DNA of 64,000 bases from DAOTWY01 sp003696565 (lineage in GTDB: Bacteria > Chloroflexota > Anaerolineae > Aggregatilineales > Phototrophicaceae), in the NCBI GenBank assembly GCA_034435635.1, contig DAOTWY010000055.1, positions 1 to 64,000 of the forward strand. The letters are read 5' to 3'. Positions 34,632 to 42,464 of the stretch are shown here, piece after piece (position 1 is the first letter of the stretch; the number at the start of each line of letters is the position of its first letter). The notes under the pieces were generated by a model. It saw only the letters and a program-made list of their open reading frames with translations. It did no database searches and was not told the origin of the DNA. Made by a program: the position numbers and the translations under genes.

Positions 34632-35574
34632 AGTATTTGTAAGCGTTATCTGGGAAAAGTGTCACGATGACAGCGGCTTCACCGGCTTCAGCCGCTTGTT
34701 CTGCCACTTGTAATGCGCCTACCATCGCCGCTGCTGCACTGATCCCCACCAAATACCCCTCTTCACGTGCTAAACGCCGAGCCATCTCATAAGTGGCTTC
34801 GGTACTGATGCCATAATTAGCATTAGCTAACCGCTCATCATAGATTCCTGGTTTGATGGCTGTGGGCATGTGCTTCCAGCCTTCCACACCATGAAACGGC
34901 GAATCCGGTTGTAATGAGATGATTTGAATGTTGGGGTTATATTCTCGTAGGCGGCGGGCAGTGCCCATCAAGGTGCCACTCGTGCCTAATCCAGCCACGA
35001 AATGCGTGACTTGTCCATGGGTTTGGTTCCAGATTTCTACACCGGTTGTGAGATAATGCGCGCGCCAGTTAGCTGGGTTGTTATATTGGTTGGCATAAAA
35101 ATAACGCTCTGGATACCGCGCTAACTCTTCCCTTGCTGCTAAAATTGCGCCATCGCTGCCGTCCATAGCATCCGTTAAAACCAACTCTGCACCATAAGCC
35201 CGTAAGATAGCGATACGTTCTGGGCTGGCGTTTTCCGGTAAATAGAGTTTTACACGATAACCTTTTGCCGCGCCGATCATCGCATATGCGATTCCGGTAT
35301 TGCCGCTGGTGCTATCCAGCAAAATTTTATCTGATGTAAGTGACCCACTGCGTTCTGCTTCACGGATGATGTTCAATGCAGCGCGATCCTTCACACTGCC
35401 ACCGGGGTTTGTCCATTCCGCTTTGGCAAAAATACGGACGTTTTCCGGTAGATGGGCGGTGATGCGGTGAAAACGCAATAAGGGCGTGTTGCCGATTTGT
35501 TGTTCAATGGTTGTTGGTAATGTGAGAACATGATGCGTCTCTTGTTTGACCTGTTTATTGACATGGAGTGCCAT
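34606..35574 (-). CDS. Cysteine synthase family enzyme (PLP-dependent)
   Basis: 322 residues of fold-type II PLP enzyme. The PLP lysine lies in 'TNPGGSVKDRAALNII' and the substrate loop is 'LDSTSGNTGIAYAMIGAAKG'. 'VAGLGTSGTLMGTARRLREY' is the phosphate-binding region. It should make cysteine from O-acetylserine or O-phosphoserine and sulfide; cystathionine beta-synthase-like activity is possible, and CysK and CysM cannot be separated. ATG 35574 follows AAGGA by 8 bases. The 245-base leader upstream carries a Cys-codon leader peptide and an attenuator, which supports cysteine biosynthesis as its role. Confidence 0.93.
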   Translation of the reverse strand: MALHVNKQVKQETHHVLTLPTTIEQQIGNTPLLRFHRITAHLPENVRIFAKAEWTNPGGSVKDRAALNIIREAERSGSLTSDKILLDSTSGNTGIAYAMIGAAKGYRVKLYLPENASPERIAILRAYGAELVLTDAMDGSDGAILAAREELARYPERYFYANQYNNPANWRAHYLTTGVEIWNQTHGQVTHFVAGLGTSGTLMGTARRLREYNPNIQIISLQPDSPFHGVEGWKHMPTAIKPGIYDERLANANYGISTEATYEMARRLAREEGYLVGISAAAAMVGALQVAEQAAEAGEAAVIVTLFPDNAYKYLSESFWTA

Positions 35575-35623
35575 TTAATCATTCCTTTTTTAGATAAGCT
35601 ATGTCGTCAAATATCTCTGAATT

Positions 35624-35716
35624 AAAAACAAAAACCAGCAAACGACGGAAATAAAAAAGCACGGGGTTCCGTGTCCCAAAAAACGTTGGGGACATGCCGT
35701 GCTTGTCGTTTGCTGG
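35624..35716 (-). terminator. Attenuator terminator in the cysteine synthase leader
   Basis: Nested stems on the minus strand. Inner: AAGCACGG/CCGTGCTT (35697-35704 with 35657-35664, 8 bp) encloses a further TGTCCC/GGGACA stem and is followed by TTTTTTATTT. Outer: a perfect 12-bp stem CCAGCAAACGAC/GTCGTTTGCTGG (35705-35716 with 35635-35646) is followed by TTTTTGTTTTT. Either form would stop transcription 50-75 bases before the cysteine synthase start. The 5' arm also pairs with an upstream segment to form an antiterminator. Confidence 0.8.
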
Positions 35717-35763
35717 CGAAAATAAGCTAACGTTTACGCCTGTCTAAAGCATGGGCATTCCCC
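35688..35763 (-). promoter_or_regulatory. Antiterminator pairing in the cysteine synthase leader
   Basis: On the minus strand, GGGGAATGCCCATGCTT (35763-35747) can pair with AAGCACGGCATGTCCCC (35704-35688), giving about 15 base pairs with two single-base bulges and one C-A mismatch. This uses the 3' arm of the leader hairpin and the 5' arm of the terminator, so it excludes both. It would form when a ribosome stalls on the leader-peptide Cys codons. Confidence 0.75.
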
Positions 35764-35775
35764 TACTTCAGACAG
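35740..35775 (-). promoter_or_regulatory. Protector hairpin overlapping the end of the leader peptide
   Basis: Stem CTGTCT/AGACAG (35770-35775 with 35740-35745), extended by AAG/CTT and GGG/CCC across small internal loops. The 5' arm contains the last Cys codon and the stop region of the leader peptide. When it forms it hides the antiterminator strand, favouring the terminator. Confidence 0.7.
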
Positions 35776-35795
35776 ATACAACAATTTAACATCAT
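35763..35795 (-). CDS. Cysteine-rich leader peptide MMLNCCICLK
   Basis: A 10-codon open frame ATG-ATG-TTA-AAT-TGT-TGT-ATC-TGT-CTG-AAG-TAG. Three of ten codons are Cys. A Shine-Dalgarno AGGAG lies at 35807-35811, 11 bases before the first ATG and 14 before the second. The promoter at 35826-35854 would start RNA about 25 bases upstream of the ATG. The last Cys codon falls in the protector hairpin. Such leader peptides report charged tRNA: slow translation at Cys codons signals low Cys-tRNA and prevents termination. Too short for ordinary gene calling. The structural logic around it makes chance unlikely, although translation is not shown. Confidence 0.82.
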   Translation of the reverse strand: MMLNCCICLK

Positions 35796-35825
35796 GATAA
35801 AACTTGCTCCTGATTAATATTCAGC

Positions 35826-35854
35826 AATATAGCGTGTTTGCGCGTGATTGTCAA
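35826..35854 (-). promoter_or_regulatory. Sigma70-type promoter for the cysteine synthase leader
   Basis: -35 TTGACA (35849-35854, perfect) and -10 TATATT (35826-35831, 5 of 6) are separated by exactly 17 bases on the minus strand. The predicted start, near 35819, places the leader-peptide Shine-Dalgarno about 10 bases into the transcript. Confidence 0.85.
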
Positions 35855-35884
35855 TCGAGTTTAATAGGATATTTACATTGTGCT

Positions 35885-37636
35885 TCATCGAATAATCACA
35901 TCATCTAATAGGATAAAATCGCAAGGTGTGGTGCAACTTGCTGGCTGTAAAATAGCGATTTGAGTAAAAGCAGCATCTAAAAATGTATAAACTTTTACGC
36001 CAAGTTGATAGTTCCCAGCGGCTAACATATCAGTAGACAGGTAATGGCTATCAAAATACAACCCATCCGCTAACCAACCCGCTGTTGGAGAATAGTTGTT
36101 CAGTGGATAAGAATCATGCTGACCAACAAGCATGCCATTGTCATCTAACAAGAAAACAGAAACACTGTAGTTTTGGTCTAAATCCTTAGAAGGAGACCAC
36201 CAAAGATTAACACTGATTCCTGATTTTGTCTGATGAACTTGGGTATCTAGCAGGCGTAAATGTGTGTCGTCATCTGCAAACCAAGTGACCAAATTATCCG
36301 AAGATGGTGGACGATCATAACGGATGAGTGTAATGGGAGAAAGGGCTGTTTGCCAGTTAAATGCGCCGGTTTGAGTAAAATTTGTCAGGAGTGTTTGGGT
36401 GGGCGCATCAGATGAATAACGTACCAACCAAATCCCATCTAAATCTTGCACATCAACTCGCTGGTTCCTGCGCCAGTGTAGTTCAGTTGGGATATAAGAG
36501 ACATTTTGCTGATCCAGATAAAAAGCAAAAGCGTAGGTATCGAACCATGTATCAATCAGAACAGTATCAGTTGCTGTGCGATGCTGGGCGATAAACTCTG
36601 CTACATTGCGCCAGGGGAGATGCACCGGATGCCCTGCGGATGGCAACCAAATCGATAACATGATGACCCCTACACTGGCACTAATACGCCAAAAACGGGT
36701 TAATTGCCCAATTGCTGCCGCTGCCAGCAATAGGATAAGCGGTATCAAAATCGATAACATACGATAAGTGAGTGTGGGAAATAGGAGATTAATTGCAAGC
36801 GATAACCCTGCGGTAATCACAACAACTAGCCCCAATGTAAACCGTCGCGGGTCAATGCGCCGCTGGGCAACGTGCCACATCCCAATGGCTGATAAAACCA
36901 GCCAAAACCATTCTGGTCTGCCAAGTAGTTGATAGATCAACACTTGAAACCCATACCAAGTTGGTGGCAAAGCATGCCCTAACCCTTCTGCTCCAATTTG
37001 CTGTGTAAGTTGGAAGTATAGCACTGGTAACCAGGGCAAAAAGCCAATTGCGATGATGATATATGGCTTGATAATATTGCGCCGTGTCAACAAGCTATGA
37101 AGCCCTAATGCGAGCAAAACAAATCCACCCCAATACACCGTCCACAATAAAGCCAATCCTGCCAAAATCAAGGCAATTGTGCGTGGATGTGTTGGTTTTT
37201 CCCACCAACTCAAATACGCCCAAACTAGCAACGCTGTTAAGAGTTGTGCTTGTGGATATTGGCGAATTTCTTGCCCCAAAACACGCACCAGATCATGCAA
37301 GATATACAGCACGGCAGCCAACGCCCCTGTTAAATCGCTCTGCAATTTTTTACCCAGACGATAAATCACAGCGGCACAGACGATAATCATCAAGACACTG
37401 TAATAACGCATGGCGAAAATCGTATGACCGGTAACACTGCGCCAGATATAGAGTGCATAAAAATAAAGTGGAGGGTGAACATCTTCCGCTACCATTTGTG
37501 TAACACTGATGGGGGTATCACCCGCCGTGGCAGCAACTGACCAGCCTTCATCGACCCATAAATCTAGTGCAGTCAGACCATTTAAAAGCAATCCAAACCC
37601 CAACAGTAAGATCAGGATGTTACGAAAGTATGACAT
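35885..37636 (-). CDS. GT39-type membrane glycosyltransferase with C-terminal beta-sandwich
   Basis: About 583 residues. The first loop holds the acidic motif 'LDLWVDEGWSVAATAGDTPI' typical of PMT_2/GT39 enzymes, and 'AEDVHPPLYFYALYIWRSVT' continues the family signature. About ten membrane helices follow up to residue 350. A long extracytoplasmic part with a terminal beta-sandwich ('NYSVSVFLLDDNGMLVGQHD') ends the protein. It should move a sugar from a polyprenyl-phosphate donor onto an outside acceptor. ATG 37636 is preferred; ATG 37648 or 37675 would lengthen the N-terminus without a ribosome site. The first gene in the window has a similar C-terminus. Confidence 0.88.
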   Translation of the reverse strand: MSYFRNILILLLGFGLLLNGLTALDLWVDEGWSVAATAGDTPISVTQMVAEDVHPPLYFYALYIWRSVTGHTIFAMRYYSVLMIIVCAAVIYRLGKKLQSDLTGALAAVLYILHDLVRVLGQEIRQYPQAQLLTALLVWAYLSWWEKPTHPRTIALILAGLALLWTVYWGGFVLLALGLHSLLTRRNIIKPYIIIAIGFLPWLPVLYFQLTQQIGAEGLGHALPPTWYGFQVLIYQLLGRPEWFWLVLSAIGMWHVAQRRIDPRRFTLGLVVVITAGLSLAINLLFPTLTYRMLSILIPLILLLAAAAIGQLTRFWRISASVGVIMLSIWLPSAGHPVHLPWRNVAEFIAQHRTATDTVLIDTWFDTYAFAFYLDQQNVSYIPTELHWRRNQRVDVQDLDGIWLVRYSSDAPTQTLLTNFTQTGAFNWQTALSPITLIRYDRPPSSDNLVTWFADDDTHLRLLDTQVHQTKSGISVNLWWSPSKDLDQNYSVSVFLLDDNGMLVGQHDSYPLNNYSPTAGWLADGLYFDSHYLSTDMLAAGNYQLGVKVYTFLDAAFTQIAILQPASCTTPCDFILLDDVIIR

Positions 37637-37711
37637 GGTGTATTCCATGATAAAACAAAAACACTGCTTTATCATAATAAGCAGTCAGGGGGAAGTAAAT
37701 CGGAGATATGT

Positions 37712-38035
37712 TTATAGTAGTTTGAGTTTGTCGATCAGGCGGCGGATTGCGCTTTTATTGCAATGACGTTGTTGTTTGCGACGTGCTAAATCACGCAGAT
37801 GTTCGATTTGATCTAATAGCATCCGGTGGTGAACCATCTCACCATTGACCTTATACCATTGATTCCCAACGTAATCGGTAGTTGGTTCCTGTCCATAAAC
37901 TAGCTTATAAACATAGCTATAATCATAAATAATATTTTGTTGTGTTTGATTAAGTTGCAGCATCTTACCACACTCGATAATCATTGAGGATGAAAGACGA
38001 CAATGTGGAACACGAATATGAATGTGATAATACAT
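37712..38035 (-). CDS. Small hypothetical protein
   Basis: Up to 107 residues, basic, with an amphipathic C-terminus rich in Arg and Lys ('HLRDLARRKQQRHCNKSAIR'). No domain is recognised and no clear Shine-Dalgarno supports any start; ATG 37963 is a possible shorter start. It fills an otherwise empty gap between the GT39-like gene and pcm. The composition is plausible for a nucleic-acid-binding protein, but it may be a chance frame. Confidence 0.45.
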   Translation of the reverse strand: MYYHIHIRVPHCRLSSSMIIECGKMLQLNQTQQNIIYDYSYVYKLVYGQEPTTDYVGNQWYKVNGEMVHHRMLLDQIEHLRDLARRKQQRHCNKSAIRRLIDKLKLL

Positions 38036-38150
38036 AAAAATTGTAAATTTTACGGTAGGAAAAAAGTGTTGATCAGGTGTGATTAGGTGCTTATTTGCAG
38101 TATAGGCAAGGCTATGCTACGGTTAAACCAAAAAGGAAAAGGGGCATGTG

Positions 38151-38825
38151 ATGGTTGACTTTGCCGCACTGCGTCAGAAAATGGTTGACGAGCAATTAAA
38201 GGCACGGGATATTCGTGACATGCGCGTGTTACAAGCGATGAACCATGTGCCACGCCACGAATTTGTTCCCCCGGAATTACAACACTTAGCTTATCAGGAT
38301 AAGCCGTTGCCAATTGGTGAGAATCAGACGATCTCTCAGCCGTATATTGTCGCGTTGATGACTCAGATGCTCCAGTTAGAGGGACATGAGCGTGTCTTGG
38401 AAATTGGAACAGGTTGCGGTTATCAAACAGCAGTTTTATGTGAATTAGCAGCTTATGTTTACTCCTTGGAACGTTTTGCCTTATTAGCAGACCGAGCAAG
38501 TACGACCTTGGCACGGTTAGGGTATGACAATTTGGATATTCACGTGGGGGATGGCAGCCAAGGCTTACCAGATATGGAGCCATTTGATGCGATTATTGTG
38601 ACCGCTGCTGCACCTAGTATCCCTGGTCCATTGGTTTCACAACTGAGTCCTAACCAAGGACGTTTGGTAGTCCCTGTAGGGGATAGCAAAGGACAGCATA
38701 TTTATATTGTTCAGCGCATTGGGGATAAAAACAAGGTAAAGCGCACCATTCCGGTACGCTTTGTGCCTTTGATTGGTCGGTTTGGTTTTCGTGATGATGG
38801 CAACCCACCGCCGGCAACAGTTTAG
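38151..38825 (+). CDS. pcm: Protein-L-isoaspartate O-methyltransferase
   Basis: 224 residues. The family signature 'RHEFVPPELQHLAYQDKPLP' with 'IGENQTISQPYIVALMTQML' is followed by the SAM motif 'RVLEIGTGCGYQTAVLCELA' and 'FDAIIVTAAAPSIPGPLVSQ'. It methylates isoaspartyl residues to start repair of aged proteins. ATG 38151 follows an AGGAAAAGGGG ribosome site; the GTG just before it is unlikely. Its stop codon overlaps that of the convergent methyltransferase (TTAG at 38822-38825). Confidence 0.96.
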   Translation: MVDFAALRQKMVDEQLKARDIRDMRVLQAMNHVPRHEFVPPELQHLAYQDKPLPIGENQTISQPYIVALMTQMLQLEGHERVLEIGTGCGYQTAVLCELAAYVYSLERFALLADRASTTLARLGYDNLDIHVGDGSQGLPDMEPFDAIIVTAAAPSIPGPLVSQLSPNQGRLVVPVGDSKGQHIYIVQRIGDKNKVKRTIPVRFVPLIGRFGFRDDGNPPPATV

Positions 38826-39679
38826 CCCTGTAAATTCTGGCGGATTGCCACAAACTGTTTGATAAAATCACCGCTATCGGTGGCGATTAACACACCGTTT
38901 AGCTTATTCACCACCAATTCACCAAGGTGATTGACCAAGTGGGTGATTTGTTGACGCATAATCATCATCACATCATCCCAATGTACATCTTCTGGTAATT
39001 GTGGTTCACGCAGGGGGCGGGTGCTTTCCAGATAATTCATGATAGGTTCAATTTCTGGGAAGATGAGCTTACTTGGTAGATCATGGCGCATGACGGCATA
39101 AAAATGACGAGCAAGCTGACGGGTGCCGTTTTCCAGCGCAAACCGGTCACTAGCGGGCTGTGGCGGTTGAATCTGGCTTGAACCAGCTTGTGCCAAAAGT
39201 AACACGGCGCGGCGCATCAAGACTTGTAACTCTGGCATACTTTGTAAACTGTTTGTTGCGGCAATTAAGACCCCATTCGGTTTAAGAACACGACGGAACT
39301 CTACTATCGCCTCATCAATATCCGGTACATGATAAAGCATGTGATTCGCCATCACAACATCAAACGTATTATCGGCATAAGGTAAAAATTGAGCATCTGC
39401 GAGACTGAGATTTTTTTCTGCTGGATGGGCGGCAAGCATCCCCGGTGAAAAATCAACACCGTGATACTCAATTGTTGCCCAATGCGCTTTCAGAGGGGTG
39501 TAATATGTCCCAGAAGCGCATCCAACGTCTAGCACACGCTCGTCTCCGCGCCATTCAATGGCTTGTAAAACCCACTCAGGAAAATCAATACGTGGGTGTG
39601 TATATTTTTCGTGAATTGCCTGGCGAATTTTCAGGTTTTTGTCTGTTGCATATTGTTGACGTACAGGATCATTGGGCAT
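38822..39679 (-). CDS. Class I SAM-dependent methyltransferase
   Basis: About 285 residues. Motif I 'ERVLDVGCASGTYYTPLKAH', motif II 'YHGVDFSPGMLAAHPAEKN', then 'LPYADNTFDVVMANHMLYHV' and 'VLKPNGVLIAATNSLQSMPE' make it a Methyltransf_11-type enzyme similar in style to small-molecule methyltransferases. Substrate unknown. ATG 39679 starts the conserved region with a short lead; an upstream start at 39739 would cover the divergent promoter. Divergent from threonine dehydratase with a 74-base gap. Confidence 0.88.
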   Translation of the reverse strand: MPNDPVRQQYATDKNLKIRQAIHEKYTHPRIDFPEWVLQAIEWRGDERVLDVGCASGTYYTPLKAHWATIEYHGVDFSPGMLAAHPAEKNLSLADAQFLPYADNTFDVVMANHMLYHVPDIDEAIVEFRRVLKPNGVLIAATNSLQSMPELQVLMRRAVLLLAQAGSSQIQPPQPASDRFALENGTRQLARHFYAVMRHDLPSKLIFPEIEPIMNYLESTRPLREPQLPEDVHWDDVMMIMRQQITHLVNHLGELVVNKLNGVLIATDSGDFIKQFVAIRQNLQG

Positions 39680-39753
39680 GGTCAATATCCAAATCTTGGT
39701 TGTTTTACATAAAGTATAATGAAGCATCGTTTTATGCAACTCGGGAATTGACG

Positions 39754-40686
39754 ATGCTATCTGAAATTATTTTAGCGCAAGAACGCTTATCCGACTATTT
39801 ATGTTCGACATTATTAGAATATTCACCAGAGCTTGACGTTTGGTTTAAGCTGGAAAACACCAACCTTACTCATTCGTTTAAAATTCGTGGCGCGTTAAAT
39901 GCCGTTTTGTCTTTAGATGAACAAGGGCGAGAACGCGGTATTATTACTGCCTCATCCGGGAATCACGCGCAGGGTGTGGCATATGCCGCACATTTGACCG
40001 GTACACGTGCAACAATTTTAATGCCTGCTCATACCCCACAGCGCAAAATTGATGGGGTTCGTCAATATGGCGCGGAAGCCTTAGCAATTTATGCCAATTA
40101 CGATGAGGCAGAAGCCGCCGCGCATCAAATGGCACAAAAAAGTGGCTTCACGTTTATTTCACCCTATAATGACCGGCGTGTGATCGCCGGGGCAGGTACA
40201 ATCGGCTTAGAAATTTTGGCACAAAAGCCGGATGTATCACGGGTGATTGTTCCTGTTGGTGGTGGTGGGCTGATCTCTGGAATTGGTGCAACCATCAAAT
40301 CCAAAAAACCGGATGTTCAAATTATTGGCGTTAACGCACAATCTGCCCCTGCCATGACCAACGCTTTTTATAATCTCAATCACCCAGAAGTATGGGACAC
40401 AGTGGCAGAGGCTTTATCCGGTGCGATTGAGCCTGGTGCCATCACATTGGATTTGGCAAAACAATATGTAGATCAAATGGCGATGGTGTCAGAAGAACAA
40501 ATCGCCACGGCAATGCGTTGGATGATCTCTCATGCTGGTTGGTTGGTAGAAGGCGGTGGTGCGGTGGGTGTGGCGGCGGTGTTGCATCATGTAGTGCCGC
40601 CACAGCCCAACACTGTGATCGTTATCAGCGGCGGAAACGTTGATATGCAAACTGTGCAACAAATACTTTGTGAGTCACGGTCATAG
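39754..40686 (+). CDS. Threonine/serine dehydratase
   Basis: 310 residues, PLP fold-type II. The PLP lysine sits in 'NLTHSFKIRGALNAVLSL', the phosphate-binding loop is 'GGGGLISGIG' and 'ASSGNHAQGVAYAAHLTGTR' is the substrate loop. There is no C-terminal ACT-like regulatory domain, so it resembles the catabolic/short form (TdcB-like) or serine racemase rather than full IlvA. It makes 2-oxobutyrate from threonine. The ATG 39754 start is chosen by homology; longer upstream frames run into the methyltransferase gene. The 3' end overlaps the convergent thioesterase gene by 6 bases. Confidence 0.9.
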   Translation: MLSEIILAQERLSDYLCSTLLEYSPELDVWFKLENTNLTHSFKIRGALNAVLSLDEQGRERGIITASSGNHAQGVAYAAHLTGTRATILMPAHTPQRKIDGVRQYGAEALAIYANYDEAEAAAHQMAQKSGFTFISPYNDRRVIAGAGTIGLEILAQKPDVSRVIVPVGGGGLISGIGATIKSKKPDVQIIGVNAQSAPAMTNAFYNLNHPEVWDTVAEALSGAIEPGAITLDLAKQYVDQMAMVSEEQIATAMRWMISHAGWLVEGGGAVGVAAVLHHVVPPQPNTVIVISGGNVDMQTVQQILCESRS

Positions 40687-41097
40687 TACTTGATGCGTTG
40701 CCTGGGCAAGGCAAAGTACTTTGCCTTCTGGGTTGAGGGCGCGGGCTTCAATAAACAGCATTTTGCGTGTTTGTTCTTTAACGGTTGCCTCCACGATAAT
40801 ATAAGGCGTTTCCGCTGTTACTGGACGGATGTAAGAGATATTCAGCTGTGTGGTGACGTTAGGGGGGGCGACCATAAAACTTAACGGTCCAATCGTGTTA
40901 TCCATCGCAGCGACGAGCATTCCACCTTGCATATAACCAAATGGGTTTTGATAACGCTCTTTGACCGGAAAGCGTATCTTCATAAAATTCTCGCCAGAAT
41001 CCAACACTTCGCCTTCCATATCTAAGAAAATTGGCGGGGGAATCTTCAAATCCATCTCATTTTCACCTTGCAGCATCTCGTTTAAGTTACTATTCAT
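40681..41097 (-). CDS. PaaI-type hotdog thioesterase
   Basis: 138 residues. The hotdog core contains 'YQNPFGYMQGGMLVAAMDNT' (the PaaI-like glycine-rich helix entry; the usual catalytic Asn/Asp-Gly region) and 'TTQLNISYIRPVTAETPYII'. It should hydrolyse acyl-CoA thioesters, often aromatic. The N-terminal 35 residues are variable. A 20-base perfect palindrome lies in its last codons. No catabolic partner genes are adjacent. Confidence 0.85.
   Translation of the reverse strand: MNSNLNEMLQGENEMDLKIPPPIFLDMEGEVLDSGENFMKIRFPVKERYQNPFGYMQGGMLVAAMDNTIGPLSFMVAPPNVTTQLNISYIRPVTAETPYIIVEATVKEQTRKMLFIEARALNPEGKVLCLAQATHQVL
40708..40727. repeat. Perfect 20-base palindrome
   Basis: AAGGCAAAGTACTTTGCCTT reads identically on both strands. 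It lies inside the 3' end of the thioesterase gene, 22 bases past the threonine dehydratase stop. It could form a small hairpin at transcript ends or be a protein-binding site. Confidence 0.5.
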
Positions 41098-41138
41098 ATC
41101 ATACCCTTTGCTGATGTTTCAACAGATTAATGCAATTT

Positions 41139-42050
41139 TTATCCCCTAACAACACTGCGGACGAAGAACCACAGATTTGCCGGGCGTTCTGCTAGTCTGC
41201 GCATAAAATAGGGATACCATGCCGTGCCGAATGGGACATAAACCCGCATTTTATATCCCGCTTTTGCTAATTCAAGCTGACGGTTGGAACGAATACCATA
41301 AAGCATCTGAAACTCATAACCCGCTTGCGGAACTTGATATTTATCGATGATCTCTAACGCGGCGGTGATCATGGCTTCATCATGTGTGGCAATATCCAAA
41401 TAAGCTGGCGGCACATGCTGCAAAAAGTCGTCCATGATGGCGATATAATGTGCATCCACATCAGACTTTTTAGGGAAGGCGATTGTTTCCGGTTCTAAAT
41501 AAGCCCCTTTACACAGGCGGATGCGCGCGCCTTCTGCGGCAAGTTGTTGCATATCTTCTCGGCTGCGGCGTAAGGCTGATTGAATGACGGTACCGACGTT
41601 TAAGAACTCGGTATGCATCTGGCGGAAAATTCGCAGGGTTATATCTGTATAATGGCTACTTTCCATATCAATCGTAACAGGGATATCACCGGCAACTAAC
41701 AGGATTTTCCGCAGGTTATTGATGCATAACTCTTCGCTGATATCTAACCCGAGATGGGTCAGTTTAAGTGATATGCTGGCTTGCAGTTTTTCAGATTGGA
41801 TGCGGTGGAGCAGTTGGCAATAGGTATTCACAACATCTTCGGTATCTTCCACCTGCTGAACGCTTTCTCCCAGGTAATCCAGGGTGACGAGTAAACCTTT
41901 TTTGTTCAAATCGTGGGTAACTTGGATAGCATCATCCATCTTTTCTCCAGCGACGAACCGCCGTGCAACGCGCCTTGCTAAAAAGAAATGCGTGACAATT
42001 GCACGCGCCCACCCTGCCTGAGAAAGGTACAATAATATTTTTCTAAGCAT
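41139..42050 (-). CDS. Proline dehydrogenase
   Basis: 303 residues, monofunctional form without the P5C dehydrogenase part. The TIM-barrel FAD enzyme motifs are present: 'GLLVTLDYLGESVQ', 'ISLKLTHLGLDIS', 'RIRLCKGAYLEPETIAFPKK', 'DIATHDEAMI', 'YEFQMLYGIRSNRQLELAKA' and 'YKMRVYVPFGTAWYPYFMRR' with the substrate-binding Arg pair. It oxidises proline to P5C with electrons to quinone. ATG 42050 follows AGGA by 7 bases; TTG 42056 is rejected. No rocA/pruA partner is adjacent. Confidence 0.94.
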   Translation of the reverse strand: MLRKILLYLSQAGWARAIVTHFFLARRVARRFVAGEKMDDAIQVTHDLNKKGLLVTLDYLGESVQQVEDTEDVVNTYCQLLHRIQSEKLQASISLKLTHLGLDISEELCINNLRKILLVAGDIPVTIDMESSHYTDITLRIFRQMHTEFLNVGTVIQSALRRSREDMQQLAAEGARIRLCKGAYLEPETIAFPKKSDVDAHYIAIMDDFLQHVPPAYLDIATHDEAMITAALEIIDKYQVPQAGYEFQMLYGIRSNRQLELAKAGYKMRVYVPFGTAWYPYFMRRLAERPANLWFFVRSVVRG

Positions 42051-42144
42051 GTTCAAATCCTAATTTGAATCAAAATTTGACTTTTGTTCAAATTATAACA
42101 TTAGGGGATGAAGAAGGGGATAATTCAATAAGGACACGTTGAGT

Positions 42145-42357
42145 TTACATCGTGTCCTCATCAGTGAATGTGATGGTGGTCTCACAATTACCACATCGCC
42201 ATAAATCAACAATGGCAGGAATGTTCAAAGACTGTGCAACTGCCTTGGGCCAAGTCTGTTGACCAAGATGAGTAAAGACCGATTGGGTATGACAGGTTGG
42301 GCAGGTTTGTTCGCATGTATTCACTTGTGGTTGTTTTTCTTCTATAGATTTCAACAT
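42145..42357 (-). CDS. Small zinc-ribbon protein
   Basis: 70 residues. Two knuckles, CPTC (in 'TCPTCHTQSVF') and CGNC (in 'WRCGNCETTITF'), are spaced about 35 residues apart as in a rubredoxin-like zinc ribbon. Basic and acidic ends are balanced; there is no membrane segment. The stop lies 95 bases before the proline dehydrogenase start on the same strand, so they may share a transcript. Function unknown. Confidence 0.75.
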   Translation of the reverse strand: MLKSIEEKQPQVNTCEQTCPTCHTQSVFTHLGQQTWPKAVAQSLNIPAIVDLWRCGNCETTITFTDEDTM

Positions 42358-42464
42358 GACAGCCTTCTGGATTGACTACAATTTATCATATACCAGATAG
42401 ACGTAATATTTTGTCATGGAGTTGCAAAAATTTGGTAAGAGTATCCTAACCATTGGTAAAACAA

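Noticed and set aside
35575..35884. Cys T-box or SAM riboswitch upstream of the cysteine synthase gene
   Set aside because: The T-box core (AGGGUGGNACCGCG) and S-box conserved segments are absent. The Cys-codon peptide and the alternative hairpins explain the region better.
38083..38583. Long antisense open frame (166 codons) over pcm
   Set aside because: It is a shadow of the clear pcm gene on the plus strand; composition is odd and no domain is seen.
39445..39753. N-terminal extension of threonine dehydratase
   Set aside because: The extension is antisense to the divergent methyltransferase gene and shows no homology-like sequence; the family start fits ATG 39754.
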